A stretch of 64,000 bases of DNA from Breznakibacter sp047600785 (lineage in GTDB: Bacteria; Bacteroidota; Bacteroidia; Bacteroidales; Marinilabiliaceae), in NCBI GenBank assembly GCA_047600785.1, contig JASGKH010000002.1, forward strand, positions 1,054,001 through 1,118,000. The letters run 5' to 3'. Positions 53,924 to 63,013 of the stretch are shown piece by piece. The notes beneath the pieces are model-generated. The model ran no database searches and had not been told where the DNA came from. It saw nothing but the letters and a program-made list of their open reading frames with translations. Both the position numbers and the translations under genes were made by a program. Each line of letters opens with the position of its first letter. Within the stretch, counting starts at the first letter, position 1.

Positions 53924-54239
53924 GTATTTTGCGGTAAATATTTTTTAATTCAAAGGCCATGTCCGTCTCCTTGTCTACGAACCGCCGATGCAATAGGTAA
54001 AATTACAACTTTGAGGCAAAATCAAGCCGTACAAGCCCCGATATTTGTCGCGGCCACATAATTTTAACTACTTTTAGAAAATCTAATGTAGCTCGCTTTC
54101 TTGATAAATGCCCCCTTCGTACAAAGCAACTTATATTTTTCTGGACATTGTTTAGCCTTAATGTTATATTTGTATAAATACTTCCCAAATGGGGGAAATA
54201 ATTTGCAACAATTTCCTAATCATTTAAATCGGAGGAGCC
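53924..54239. other. Divergent promoter region between rel and the YtxH operon
   Basis: Non-coding. Contains the -7 box and ribosome-binding site listed separately. A 61-codon frame at 54003-54188 has no support. Confidence 0.5.
54165..54172 (+). promoter_or_regulatory. Bacteroidota-type -7 box (TATATTTG)
   Basis: TATATTTG fits the TAnnTTTG consensus of the phylum's primary sigma factor, 68 bp before the YtxH start. A -33 TTG at the usual distance is not clear. The gene also has a strong GGAGGAG ribosome site at 54231-54237, unusual in this phylum. Confidence 0.5.
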
Positions 54240-54524
54240 ATGAATAAATCAGGTTTATTTCTCGGCGGCTTGCTTGCCGGAGCTGCAATCGGTGCAGCAT
54301 TGGGAATTCTTTATGCCCCGCGTAGCGGAAAAGAAACCCGCGACCAGCTAAAAGCAAAAATGGGCGAATTGGAAAACGAACTGGCTAAAATCAGGGAAAA
54401 AGCAAAAGAAAAGGGCATTGAACTGAAGGACGAAATCAAGCACAAAGTATCCGATTTGGAAAAAAGGATCGAACGTTTGGTCGCTGAGTACAAGAAAACT
54501 CTCGAATCCGAACCAACGGCTTAG
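54240..54524 (+). CDS. YtxH-domain protein
   Basis: A 94-residue protein: one glycine-rich membrane helix (LFLGGLLAGAAIGAALGILY), then APRSGKETRDQLKAKM, the YtxH signature, and a long charged coiled coil. Family members are linked to general stress and cell-envelope maintenance. A hairpin separates it from the next gene of the same operon, and its strong Shine-Dalgarno site suggests high expression. Confidence 0.9.
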   Translation: MNKSGLFLGGLLAGAAIGAALGILYAPRSGKETRDQLKAKMGELENELAKIREKAKEKGIELKDEIKHKVSDLEKRIERLVAEYKKTLESEPTA

Positions 54525-54573
54525 TTTTAATGCATGAGCACAGACCCGATCCCCCGGCATTTTTAATTATTTG

Positions 54574-54607
54574 GAAGGGCCATGGTGGTTTTCCGCCATA
54601 GCCCTTC
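54574..54607 (+). terminator. Hairpin between YtxH and holin-like genes
   Basis: GAAGGGCCATGGTGG, loop TTTT, CCGCCATAGCCCTTC forms a 15-bp stem with two mismatches, without a T-run. It may be an attenuator or a processing site giving more YtxH than downstream product. Confidence 0.6.
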
Positions 54608-54638
54608 AAATTATCAAACCCATTCAACATTTACGGTT

Positions 54639-54998
54639 ATGCAAGACTCACTAGGTGATAGTTTTAACCAATGGAAAGAAAATCTAACCGAATATGTGAA
54701 CGCACGAATCGAATTGCTAAAACTCGAAACCGCCGAAAACGTAGCGTATTTTTGGGCTAACGTAGTCACTAAATCGGTTATGCTCTATTTTCTTCTTCTG
54801 GCACTTTTCTTTTTATCGTTTGCATTGGCCTTCTTTTTGGGCAAATTATTTGACTCGACCTCTTTGGGCTTCTTGCTCACCGGGCTTCTTTTCATCGTCC
54901 TGACAATTGCGTTCTATGCCCTACGACGTCAGATCGTCGAACGTCCGGTTATCCAATCGGTGCTAAAACTCTTCTTCACCCAACGCCGCAAAAAATAG
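54639..54998 (+). CDS. Phage-holin-family (PF07332-like) membrane protein
   Basis: A 119-residue protein: an N-terminal amphipathic helix (WKENLTEYVNARIELLKLET) precedes two membrane segments (MLYFLLLALFFLSFALAFFL, LGFLLTGLLFIVLTIAFYAL), and a basic end. The pattern fits the putative actinobacterial holin-X family, which in bacteria is usually a stress-induced membrane protein rather than a phage product. The ATG at 54639 (MQDSLGDS) is chosen because an upstream extension overlaps the hairpin. Confidence 0.8.
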   Translation: MQDSLGDSFNQWKENLTEYVNARIELLKLETAENVAYFWANVVTKSVMLYFLLLALFFLSFALAFFLGKLFDSTSLGFLLTGLLFIVLTIAFYALRRQIVERPVIQSVLKLFFTQRRKK

Positions 54999-55002
54999 TG
55001 CC

Positions 55003-55197
55003 ATGGAAAAGTATCAATCCATCAAATCGTTTAAAGACCTGGAATTTGAAATAGAACGCAAACAATTGGAGGTATCGGTATTGGAAAAGCAAATCGAAAT
55101 TTCGACTTATGAACTTAAATACCACCTTGATCCTAAGCGTTTACTGAAATTTGCATGGCAAAAGGCCCTTGGTTACGTAACACGGCTATTTTTTTGA
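55003..55197 (+). CDS. Small coiled-coil protein of the YtxH operon
   Basis: A 64-residue protein with charged heptads (FKDLEFEIERKQLEVSVLEK) and a short hydrophobic C-terminus (ALGYVTRLFF). It starts 4 bp after the holin-like gene, so it belongs to the operon. Comparable third genes occur in YtxH/holin operons of Bacteroidota. Function unknown. Confidence 0.7.
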   Translation: MEKYQSIKSFKDLEFEIERKQLEVSVLEKQIEISTYELKYHLDPKRLLKFAWQKALGYVTRLFF

Positions 55198-55290
55198 ACG
55201 AACAATGTTTATTCACAGGTCTGTGCTTAGCTTCGTTAAAATGGTCCAACGTCCAACATGGATTACAAAATCAGCTTGAGAGAAAAATCG

Positions 55291-55298
55291 TATTTTTG
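55291..55298 (+). promoter_or_regulatory. Candidate -7 box of ligA
   Basis: TATTTTTG matches TAnnTTTG and lies 21 bp before the ATG, giving a very short leader. No clear -33 element. Confidence 0.35.
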
Positions 55299-55319
55299 TG
55301 ATGCAAAACACGGAAATAA

Positions 55320-57326
55320 ATGAGCCAAACCTCTCAAATTGAAGAGCGGATCACCTATCTAAGGAACGAACTCAATCGTCACAACCATCTTTATTATGTC
55401 CTCAATAGAACCGAATTATCAGATTATGAGTTTGATAAGTTGCTACGCGAACTTTTTGATTTGGAGGCTTCATACCCAGAATATGCTGACGTAAATAGCC
55501 CAACCCAAAGGGTTGGAAGTGATATCAACATCGAATTCAAGCAAATAATGCACAAATACCCAATGCTTTCATTGGGAAATACCTATAGCCAAAGCGAAAT
55601 CGTCGATTTTTATAACCGTGTTCACAAACTGCTAAATGAACCTTTTACGATCATTTGCGAGTTAAAATATGATGGAACGGCCATTGGTATCAGCTACCAA
55701 AACGGTTTGCTCAAATATGCCGTTACCAGAGGCGACGGAACACATGGCGACGATGTGACCGAAAATGCCAAAACCATCAAAAGCATCCCCTTGAAACTGC
55801 AAGGCGATTTCCCTTCCGAGTTCGAGATTCGCGGAGAAATTTTCATGCCTAAAGCTGGTTTTGAAGCCTTTAACAAAGAACGTGAGGCCAGCGGGGAAAT
55901 CCCGTTCGCCAATCCACGCAATGCCGCGGCCGGATCGTTAAAACTGCAAAACAGTACCCAGACGGCCAAACGACCTCTCGATTGCTTCTTATACTATCTT
56001 ACTGGAGAGCAACTACCTACGCGATCACATTATCAAAACCTGATGAAAGCCAAAGAGTGGGGATTTAAGGTAGCGCCCCACATCAAGTTGTGCAACTCCA
56101 TCGAAGAAATATTTGATTTTATCGGGTACTGGGACAAAGAAAGAAAAACCCTGCCATTTGAAATCGATGGAATCGTATTGAAAGTAGATGATTTAAGCCA
56201 GCAAGACCGTTTGGGCTTTACATCCAAAACACCACGTTGGGCCATTTCATACAAGTTCAAAGCAGAACAGGCCAAAACCTCGTTGTTATCGGTCGATTTC
56301 CAGGTTGGGCGTACAGGTGCCGTGACGCCAGTGGCAAACCTGGAGCCGGTACTTCTGGCAGGCACTACGGTTAAACGTGCCTCACTTCACAACGCAGACA
56401 TCATTGCCGCGTTGGATCTTCATTTAGGCGATGTCGTTTATGTGGAAAAAGGAGGCGAAATAATCCCAAAGATCACTGGAGTGGACGAATCTTCACGTCA
56501 CCCAATGGCACAACCCGTCCAATTTATCCGAGACTGTCCCGAATGCGGTACGACACTGGAGCGCGATACTGGTGAGGCAGCATTTTATTGCCCAAACCAA
56601 ACTCAATGTCCGCCCCAAATCAAAGGGCGGATTGAGCATTTTATCTCACGTAAAGCAATGGATATCGAAGGTCTTGGAACCGAAACCGTCGATCTGCTTT
56701 TCAACGCCGGATTAATTTCAAATGTGTCCGACTTGTACACATTAATACCGCCTCAATTATCAAGATTAGAGAGACTAGGCGAGAAATCGGCAGCCAATAT
56801 CGTCCAAGAAATCAAAAATTCTACCCAAATCCCTTTCTCCAGGGTGTTGTTTAGTTTGGGCATCAGATTTGTGGGTGAAACGGTGGCAAAGAAATTAGCG
56901 TCACATTTCAAATCAATCGACAATTTGATGAAAGCTTCTTTCGAAGAATTGATCCAGGTAGATGAAATTGGCGAAAAAATAGCCAAAAGCGTGATAGCCC
57001 ATTTTCAAAATAGCCAAAACATTGAATTGATTGACAAGCTTAAGCTACACGGGGTGAAATTTGCTGCAGAGGACCATGAAGCTGAAGTTCCAACCTCTCA
57101 GACCTTAAATGGACTATCGTTTGTGATTAGTGGTACTTTTGTACGTAAATCGCGCGATGAACTTAAACTTATCATTGAACAAAACGGAGGTAAAAACCTT
57201 AGTTCCGTAACTGCCAAAACAAATTATCTGGTGGCAGGAGAAAACATGGGGCCAGCCAAACTTGCCACGGCGGAGAAGCTGGGTGTTAAAATCATCTCCG
57301 AAGACGAGTTCTTGTCAATGATCTGA
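55320..57326 (+). CDS. ligA: NAD-dependent DNA ligase
   Basis: A 668-residue enzyme. The adenylated lysine is Lys116 in CELKYDGTAIGIS. In order: Ia domain (HLYYVLNRTELSDYEFDKLL), adenylation core, OB fold (VGRTGAVTPVANLEPV), zinc finger (CPECGTTLERDTGEAAFYCP), helix-hairpin-helix (LGEKSAANIVQEI) and C-terminal BRCT (LSFVISGTFVRKSRDELKL). It seals nicks in replication and repair using NAD. Standard length. Confidence 0.97.
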   Translation: MSQTSQIEERITYLRNELNRHNHLYYVLNRTELSDYEFDKLLRELFDLEASYPEYADVNSPTQRVGSDINIEFKQIMHKYPMLSLGNTYSQSEIVDFYNRVHKLLNEPFTIICELKYDGTAIGISYQNGLLKYAVTRGDGTHGDDVTENAKTIKSIPLKLQGDFPSEFEIRGEIFMPKAGFEAFNKEREASGEIPFANPRNAAAGSLKLQNSTQTAKRPLDCFLYYLTGEQLPTRSHYQNLMKAKEWGFKVAPHIKLCNSIEEIFDFIGYWDKERKTLPFEIDGIVLKVDDLSQQDRLGFTSKTPRWAISYKFKAEQAKTSLLSVDFQVGRTGAVTPVANLEPVLLAGTTVKRASLHNADIIAALDLHLGDVVYVEKGGEIIPKITGVDESSRHPMAQPVQFIRDCPECGTTLERDTGEAAFYCPNQTQCPPQIKGRIEHFISRKAMDIEGLGTETVDLLFNAGLISNVSDLYTLIPPQLSRLERLGEKSAANIVQEIKNSTQIPFSRVLFSLGIRFVGETVAKKLASHFKSIDNLMKASFEELIQVDEIGEKIAKSVIAHFQNSQNIELIDKLKLHGVKFAAEDHEAEVPTSQTLNGLSFVISGTFVRKSRDELKLIIEQNGGKNLSSVTAKTNYLVAGENMGPAKLATAEKLGVKIISEDEFLSMI

Positions 57327-57365
57327 TTGCGATGAATATTTATTCGAAAACAACATAATAAGCCA

Positions 57366-57939
57366 ATGAGCCTCAAAGAAAAAATAGGCAATTATCTGTT
57401 GGATAAAAAGTTTAGAAACAGACCTAAACGAAAAACAGATTTTTTAGGCACCGAAAAAATGCAGCAATTTGGCATTGTGTTCGATGCCTCCATGTTCGAA
57501 TGATTTCCAAAACATCAGGACTTTCGAAAAAGAGCTACGGAAAATGGGAAAATCGGTATCCTTAATTGGTTATTCGCACACAAAGGTGCTCCACGAGCAG
57601 TACATTAGCGATAACCAAAAAAGTTTCATCTGCCGTAAGGATTTCAACTGGTACAACGGTTGTTCCAGCAGTTTGGTCGGTGACTTCATCAAAAAACCCT
57701 TCGATGCACTAATCAGCCTATCTTCCAATAACTATTTTCCAATAAATTACATTGAGACCCTCTCGGTCGCAAGGTTCAAAGTAGGCCGGTCGTCAAGCCC
57801 CGGTACAGATCTCGATATGATGCTCGAGATCCCTTTGGGTACGCCTATCAAATCGCAAATCGAAGCATTTTGGAAATACCTGGAAATGATTTCGCCAGCT
57901 AAAGAGAAAAAAATTGAGGAGTTCAATTTGTCGGTTTAA
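57366..57939 (+). pseudogene. DUF6913-like protein, frameshifted early
   Basis: The frame from 57366 (MSLKEKIGNYLLDKKFRNRP, then GIVFDAS) stops at the TGA after CATGTTCGAA; the rest continues one base on: NDFQNIRTFEKELRKMGKSV, CRKDFNWYNGCSSSLVGDF, ALISLSSNNYFPINYIETLS and ARFKVGRSSSP. Deleting one base near 57490-57500 restores a protein of about 190 residues with the layout I recall for DUF6913. Function is unknown; the gene lies directly after ligA in its direction. Confidence 0.7.
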
Positions 57940-58016
57940 CCTCTTTCCGCGTAATTAATGGAACAATTATTGCGATGTTTTATTCATTAAGTTCAAAATT
58001 ATTAAGACTTATGACC

Positions 58017-58598
58017 ATGAAAAAAGCATTATCTCTTACTGTTTTAATATCAATGTTTTTAGCATCTTGCATGACCCATAAAGTCGAAAGGGTCTCTCCT
58101 AACGAACAAATTGATTTAAGTGGCCGGTGGAACGATACCGATTCGAGGTTGGTCGCAGAAGAACTGACTTCCCAGATTCTTTCATCTGCATGGATCGACA
58201 ACCACATGAAGGTATCCAACACGCGCCCTGTTGTAGTGGTAGGGCTTATTTATAATAAATCGCACGAACATATTAGCTCTGAAACATTCATCAAAGACAT
58301 CGAAAAAGCGTTGGTTAACAGCGGAAAGGTACGCTTGGTACAAGCCGGTGATAAGCGTGAAGAGCTACGCAAAGAAAGGGCAGCACAGCAAGAATTTGCC
58401 TCAATGGAAACGGCAAAAAAATGGGGTTTGGAACTTGGTGCCGACTACATGCTTAACGGTGATATTTCATCCATCGTCGATCAATATAACCGTGAAAAGG
58501 TGACCTACTATCAGGTAAATTTAGAACTCAGCAATCTCGAAACCAACGAGAAAGTTTGGATGGGCGATAAAAAACTTAAAAAGTACATTACCAAGTAG
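58017..58598 (+). CDS. LpoB-like lipoprotein
   Basis: A 193-residue lipoprotein (MKKALSLTVLISMFLASC). It resembles the LpoB/COG3417 fold: DLSGRWNDTDSRLVAEELTS, VVVVGLIYNKSHEHISSETF, FIKDIEKALVNSGKV, and GADYMLNGDISSIVDQ then NLETNEKVWMGDK. In enterobacteria LpoB activates penicillin-binding protein 1B from the outer membrane; distant relatives pair with COG3014 lipoproteins, as here. The innermost of three possible ATGs is used because it starts the signal peptide. Confidence 0.85.
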   Translation: MKKALSLTVLISMFLASCMTHKVERVSPNEQIDLSGRWNDTDSRLVAEELTSQILSSAWIDNHMKVSNTRPVVVVGLIYNKSHEHISSETFIKDIEKALVNSGKVRLVQAGDKREELRKERAAQQEFASMETAKKWGLELGADYMLNGDISSIVDQYNREKVTYYQVNLELSNLETNEKVWMGDKKLKKYITK

Positions 58599-58620
58599 CC
58601 ATTGTGAAAAATCCTCTCTT

Positions 58621-59997
58621 ATGGCCAGCTTGTTTCGTGTCGTATTATGCTGTTTGTTTGTTGCATTCGCTCTGGGATGTGCCACATACCACCAAAAAAA
58701 ACAACGACTTAACGATTTTTTCATTAATGGTGATTATGAGGGGGCAGAAAAGCTTATGGACAAAGCCTCCAAAGAAGCACAAGGTAACAACCGTGTAATT
58801 TATTACTTTAACCGTGGCGTATCTGCTTTCATGTTAGGAAATTATGCCATTAGCAACCAATATTTTAGGGATGCCGATTATTATATCGAAGATTATACCC
58901 GAAGTATTGGATTGCAGGCATTGACGCTCGTTTCAAATCCAATGGTAAAACCGTACCGCCCCGAAGATTTTGAATGCGTCATGATCCACTTTTACATGGC
59001 GTTGAACCACCTTTTTTTAAACGATTATGAAGGAGCTTTAGTCGAGTGTAGGCGCGTAAACCTTCAACTTCAATCCATTAACGACAAGTACAAAGCAAAT
59101 AAGAACAAATATTCAATCGATGCATTTGCTCTTAATTTAATAGGGATGATTTATGAAACCTCTGGTGATTACAACAATGCGTTCATCGCATATCGAAATG
59201 CACTTGAGGCCTATGAATCGGTTTATTTGCCATTGTTCCATATACAAATACCTTTCGAGCTGAAGCAATCATTGATGCGAAGCGCATACCTTACCGGTTT
59301 TAAAGAAGAATTGACGTTTTACGAAAATAAATTCAACACCCAATTCGTTCCCGAAGATGAAGATAGCGGTAATGTAACTTTCTTTTGGATGAATGGGTTC
59401 GGCCCCGTAAAAGCCGAATGGAGCTTGAATTTTTTTAATAACGGGTATAACAACGGTTTTGTCAATCTTGCCGATAGTGATCTGGGGATGACCTTTCCGA
59501 TTTATATCGGCAATAAAACATCAAGCGAACAAGCCGCATTCAAAAATATCTCATTCCTAAGGGTCGCATTTCCCAAATATGTATCACGTTCTCCCTATTT
59601 TACAAATGCAACGATTACGGTAGAGCAAAAACAATACCCTCTGGAATTGGCACAACCAATTGACCTCATAGCTCGTCAATGTCTCAATGACAGAATGTTA
59701 CGGGAAATAGGCAGTGGAATTACCCGATTAGCAACCAAAAAAGCATTGGAAGCATTGGCCAATAAGCAAAACGAGAATCTGGGTACTCTGGTTTCAATTA
59801 TCAATGCCGCAACCGAGAAAGCAGATACACGTAACTGGCAAACACTCCCCTTCAGTATCTCTTACGCCAGAATACCACTACCTCACGGTAAGCACACCAT
59901 ACAACTTAATGCGGTAGGGCAAAGTAGTGATATGGCAAACTTCGACGTTAATATAGAAAAAGGCAAAACCATATTTATGTTTTTTCATCACCGCTAA
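58621..59997 (+). CDS. COG3014-like TPR lipoprotein
   Basis: A 458-residue lipoprotein (FVAFALGC) with TPR-like helices at 35-210 (RVIYYFNRGVSAFMLGNYAI, IDAFALNLIGMIYETSGDYN) and a strand-rich C-terminal domain ending FMFFHHR. COG3014 proteins are often encoded with LpoB-like proteins, as here 22 bp downstream, and probably form an outer-membrane complex. Exact role unknown. It converges on the YigZ gene with a 4-bp overlap. Confidence 0.82.
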   Translation: MASLFRVVLCCLFVAFALGCATYHQKKQRLNDFFINGDYEGAEKLMDKASKEAQGNNRVIYYFNRGVSAFMLGNYAISNQYFRDADYYIEDYTRSIGLQALTLVSNPMVKPYRPEDFECVMIHFYMALNHLFLNDYEGALVECRRVNLQLQSINDKYKANKNKYSIDAFALNLIGMIYETSGDYNNAFIAYRNALEAYESVYLPLFHIQIPFELKQSLMRSAYLTGFKEELTFYENKFNTQFVPEDEDSGNVTFFWMNGFGPVKAEWSLNFFNNGYNNGFVNLADSDLGMTFPIYIGNKTSSEQAAFKNISFLRVAFPKYVSRSPYFTNATITVEQKQYPLELAQPIDLIARQCLNDRMLREIGSGITRLATKKALEALANKQNENLGTLVSIINAATEKADTRNWQTLPFSISYARIPLPHGKHTIQLNAVGQSSDMANFDVNIEKGKTIFMFFHHR

Positions 59998-60602
59998 ACG
60001 GTCTGTAAATGGGTCAATTCTATTCCCTCAACTTTTTTTAACTTGTCCAGAATACCTTTTATCCGGGATCGACGAACATAGAAATCCAATGTGCAGCTTA
60101 ATCCAAAAAATTGATTTTGTGTAGAAAGATTCTCTTCTTTAACCAATTTCATTACATCATTCATCATCGCATAGCCAAATTCCACACGATAATATTCATC
60201 AATCGTTTTTTCAATAATGGTTGCATTCTGGATACAATCAATTGTAGCCAGTTTATATGCATTGATCAATCCGCTGGTTCCCAATTTCACTCCGCCAAAG
60301 TAACGAATAACCACAATAAGCACATTGGTTAGTCCAAATGATTTTATCTGACCATATATAGGCTTTCCGGCGGTACCCGATGGTTCCCCGTCATCGTTGG
60401 CCCGATAATGTATATCATCAATCCCCAACTGCCATGCATAACAATGATGACGTGCATCGAAATATCTTTTCTTATGCCCCTCCACAACATTCTTTATCGA
60501 TTCTTCATTGTTTACAGGATGAGCGTACGACAGGAACTTACTTCCTTTTTCCTTATATCCTCCTTCACTGATTGCATCTACTGTTTTATAAATATCTATC
60601 AT
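59994..60602 (-). CDS. YigZ/IMPACT-family protein
   Basis: A 202-residue protein. The family mark is NDDGEPSGTAGKPIYGQI, followed by VIVVIRYFGGVKLGTSGLIN and AYKLATID. The first half starts SEGGYKEKGSKFLSYAHPV. These proteins are linked to translation control or nucleic acid binding; no enzymatic activity is firmly known. Complete in length; 12 bp upstream lies the oxidoreductase gene on the same strand. Confidence 0.92.
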   Translation of the reverse strand: MIDIYKTVDAISEGGYKEKGSKFLSYAHPVNNEESIKNVVEGHKKRYFDARHHCYAWQLGIDDIHYRANDDGEPSGTAGKPIYGQIKSFGLTNVLIVVIRYFGGVKLGTSGLINAYKLATIDCIQNATIIEKTIDEYYRVEFGYAMMNDVMKLVKEENLSTQNQFFGLSCTLDFYVRRSRIKGILDKLKKVEGIELTHLQTV

Positions 60603-60614
60603 AACTACCTGTAA

Positions 60615-61601
60615 TCATTTATAAAAATCGGACAAAATATTTGCAATCACCATATTCGTCCGGATGGCAGAATTTCCCGTACTCACACAGGCTCCTCTTC
60701 CTTGAAGAGTTTCGACCACCTGCTTTATTAAATTGTATTGGATGTTCTCAGGATTAATATACGGAAACTCCACAAATCCCGATGCAGTGTGTAACTGAAT
60801 AGGCGAATGACCGAAACCTGTAAATACAATGCGCCCTTCTGTTCCGTGGATTTCCATCACATCACGCTGAGACACAGGATTGGATACAAAACACCAACTA
60901 CCCGCCCCTATGACTCCATTATCATGTTCAAACGTGGCAACTACTGTGTCTTCCGCAGAGTACATCCCTCCCACATTCCGGCAAAAACCGTGGCTTTGTT
61001 TTATTGGTCCAAACAAAAAATCAAGAAAATCGAATTGGTGCGATGCCAAGTCCACAAAAATACCACCTCCGCTTAACTTAGGATCAACCCTCCACCAACC
61101 ATTTCCTCCTTGGCGTTCCGAATCCAATACCGGTCGAATAAGTTCGATCTTGACTGCAATTGGTTTTCCTATCACCCCATTATCGATCAATTCCTTCACC
61201 TTCAAATAGCCTGGCAGAGTCCTCCTGTAATAAGCCACAAAAAGAGGAATATCGGTGCTTTTGGACACCTCTAGCATACGTAAGCATTGTTCCAGGTTCG
61301 CTCCCATTGGCTTTTCAACATAGACTGGTTTGCCCGCCCTCATTGCTTTTATGGCATATTCAGCATGGCTATCTGGTGGTGTCGCCACATAAATTGCATT
61401 TACTTCCGGATGAATTATCAGTTCGTCAGCATTGCTAAACCATAATGGAACTTGATGCCTTAAGGCATAATCTTTTGCCTTCTCTGCATTCCGCCGCATA
61501 ACTGCTTTCAAACAACTTCCTTCAATCTTGTTAAAAGCAGGTCCGCTTTTCAGTTCTGTGACATCACCGCATCCTATAATTCCCCAATTAATATTCTTCA
61601 T
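60615..61601 (-). CDS. Gfo/Idh/MocA-family oxidoreductase
   Basis: A 328-residue enzyme from the ATG giving MKNINWGIIGCGDVTELKSG; a 26-codon upstream extension lacks support. It has the Rossmann motif GCGDVT, VATPPDSHAEYAIKAMRAGK, the EKPMG signature, and DLASHQFDFLDFLFG with the catalytic-region histidine. It would oxidise or reduce a sugar or inositol using NAD(P). The substrate is unknown. Confidence 0.9.
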   Translation of the reverse strand: MKNINWGIIGCGDVTELKSGPAFNKIEGSCLKAVMRRNAEKAKDYALRHQVPLWFSNADELIIHPEVNAIYVATPPDSHAEYAIKAMRAGKPVYVEKPMGANLEQCLRMLEVSKSTDIPLFVAYYRRTLPGYLKVKELIDNGVIGKPIAVKIELIRPVLDSERQGGNGWWRVDPKLSGGGIFVDLASHQFDFLDFLFGPIKQSHGFCRNVGGMYSAEDTVVATFEHDNGVIGAGSWCFVSNPVSQRDVMEIHGTEGRIVFTGFGHSPIQLHTASGFVEFPYINPENIQYNLIKQVVETLQGRGACVSTGNSAIRTNMVIANILSDFYK

Positions 61602-61726
61602 GTCTATAATATTTACAAATTGCTTGTAAAAAAAAAATTCACAAGTAATTCCAATGTAATGAATTTTAGAAACAGCCATACCTCTAAAAGTCTTCGTAAT
61701 TTAATTTTTTTCACTACATTAGGAAC

Positions 61727-62734
61727 ATGGCCTCAAAAATAACAGATATAATTCAACGGATCGACGGAAAGCTACACGCAAATCGCAAGTTACAATTTTT
61801 CGATTTTATCGGTGATGTACATGGTCATGCAAACGAGCTTGAAATGCTTTTAAGTCAATTAGGCTATCAATTAAAAAACAATGTATGGTATCATAGTAAC
61901 TACAAAGCTGTGTTTGTCGGTGACTTCATCAGTAGAGGTCCAGAATCGCGAAAAGTATTGAAAATAGTACGTTCAATGGTTGAAAATAAATCGGCCTATG
62001 CCATTCTAGGTAACCACGAAATAAATGCCATTTGCTATTTCACAAAACGACAAAATGGTCTTCCGATCCGAATCCCTGGGCCAGCAAACAAAAAAATGCT
62101 CGATAAAATAAAAGGAGAGTATCCCAATATACATGAATTGGAAAATGACATAAAGTGGTTAAGAAAACTTCCTCTATATTACGACTTTAAATACGTCAGA
62201 GTCGTACACGCATACTGGAGCAATAGCCATATTGAATTATTGAACGGCGCTATGCCCGAAACAAAACTCAAAAGAAAATTTCTCCGGGAAGTATTTAGAG
62301 GAGGAACAGCCATCAGCAAAGCATTCATGCAAACCATTAAAGGAGTGGAATTCTGTTTTCCCCACAATCTAGTGATCAAAGACAATCTTGGGATACGGAG
62401 AGTGTGCTATCGGGTAAAATGGTGGCAAACACCCAACAATAAAACATTTGAGGAATTAAGTTTCGAGACAAAATTAACACTACCAAACGACCAAGTTCCC
62501 CTCCACTTGGTTTCGGAGTATGAAGTTTATGGACCGAACGAGCCCCCAGTCTTTATTGGACACTATTGTACAGAAACAGGACAATCAGTGGCATCGGGGA
62601 ACGTGTGCTGCGTCGACACGTGCGTGGCCGGCGGGGGCCCGCTGTCGGCCTACAGGTGGGAGGGGGAACGGGCCCTTTCGGGGGACAAGGTCCGCTCCGT
62701 CGGCAGGACGGGCCCGGCACGCCCCCAAGGTTGA
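61727..62734 (+). CDS. Metallophosphoesterase (ApaH/PrpE-like)
   Basis: A 335-residue phosphatase. Metal motifs are GDVHG at 29-33, GDFISRGP at 65-72, GNHE at 95-98, a histidine in VVHAYW and another in FIGHY near residue 276. It may cleave protein phosphates or dinucleoside polyphosphates. The first 280 codons are AT-rich; from about base 62575 to the end the DNA becomes very GC-rich while the protein still looks right (NVCCVDTCVAGGGPLSAYRW). The gene ends just before the rRNA terminator. Confidence 0.82.
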   Translation: MASKITDIIQRIDGKLHANRKLQFFDFIGDVHGHANELEMLLSQLGYQLKNNVWYHSNYKAVFVGDFISRGPESRKVLKIVRSMVENKSAYAILGNHEINAICYFTKRQNGLPIRIPGPANKKMLDKIKGEYPNIHELENDIKWLRKLPLYYDFKYVRVVHAYWSNSHIELLNGAMPETKLKRKFLREVFRGGTAISKAFMQTIKGVEFCFPHNLVIKDNLGIRRVCYRVKWWQTPNNKTFEELSFETKLTLPNDQVPLHLVSEYEVYGPNEPPVFIGHYCTETGQSVASGNVCCVDTCVAGGGPLSAYRWEGERALSGDKVRSVGRTGPARPQG

Positions 62735-62760
62735 CGATTGGTGTTTTCCGTCCGGGGGGC

Positions 62761-62798
62761 AAAAAAAAGGCCCCCCGGACGGCAACGTCCGGGGGGCC
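62761..62798 (-). terminator. rRNA operon terminator
   Basis: Reading the minus strand, GGCCCCCCGGACG, loop TTGC, CGTCCGGGGGGCC is a 13-bp perfect stem followed by eight T. A further complementary block (CCGTCCGGGGGGC at 62748-62760) could form an alternative stem. Confidence 0.85.
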
Positions 62799-62805
62799 CG
62801 AAGAA

Positions 62806-62914
62806 CGGCGGCGACCTACTCTCCCGCTGTACGCAGTACCATCGGCGCGGCAGGGCTTAACTTCTCTGTTCGGGATGGGAAGAGGTGGGGCCCCTGCGCT
62901 GTGGCCGCCTTGGT
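62806..62914 (-). rRNA. rrf: 5S ribosomal RNA
   Basis: The minus strand shows CACCTCTTCCCATCCCGAAC, AGAGAAGTTAAGC, GCGCCGATGGTACTGC and GGGAGAGTAGGTCGCCGCC, the conserved 5S core. It lies downstream of 23S, as in a 16S-23S-5S operon. Exact ends are estimated. Confidence 0.93.
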
Positions 62915-63013
62915 GTCGGGGGCCCCGGGCGCGCCTGCGCGCCCAAGGCCCGTGTTATCCTTGACATTCACGGCAAGACCAAAACAACCGGCCGCGCGCG
63001 GTGCACGCGGAAG

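Noticed and set aside
54639..54998. Prophage remnant suggested by the holin-like protein
   Set aside because: No other phage gene nearby; this family is common in bacterial stress operons with YtxH.
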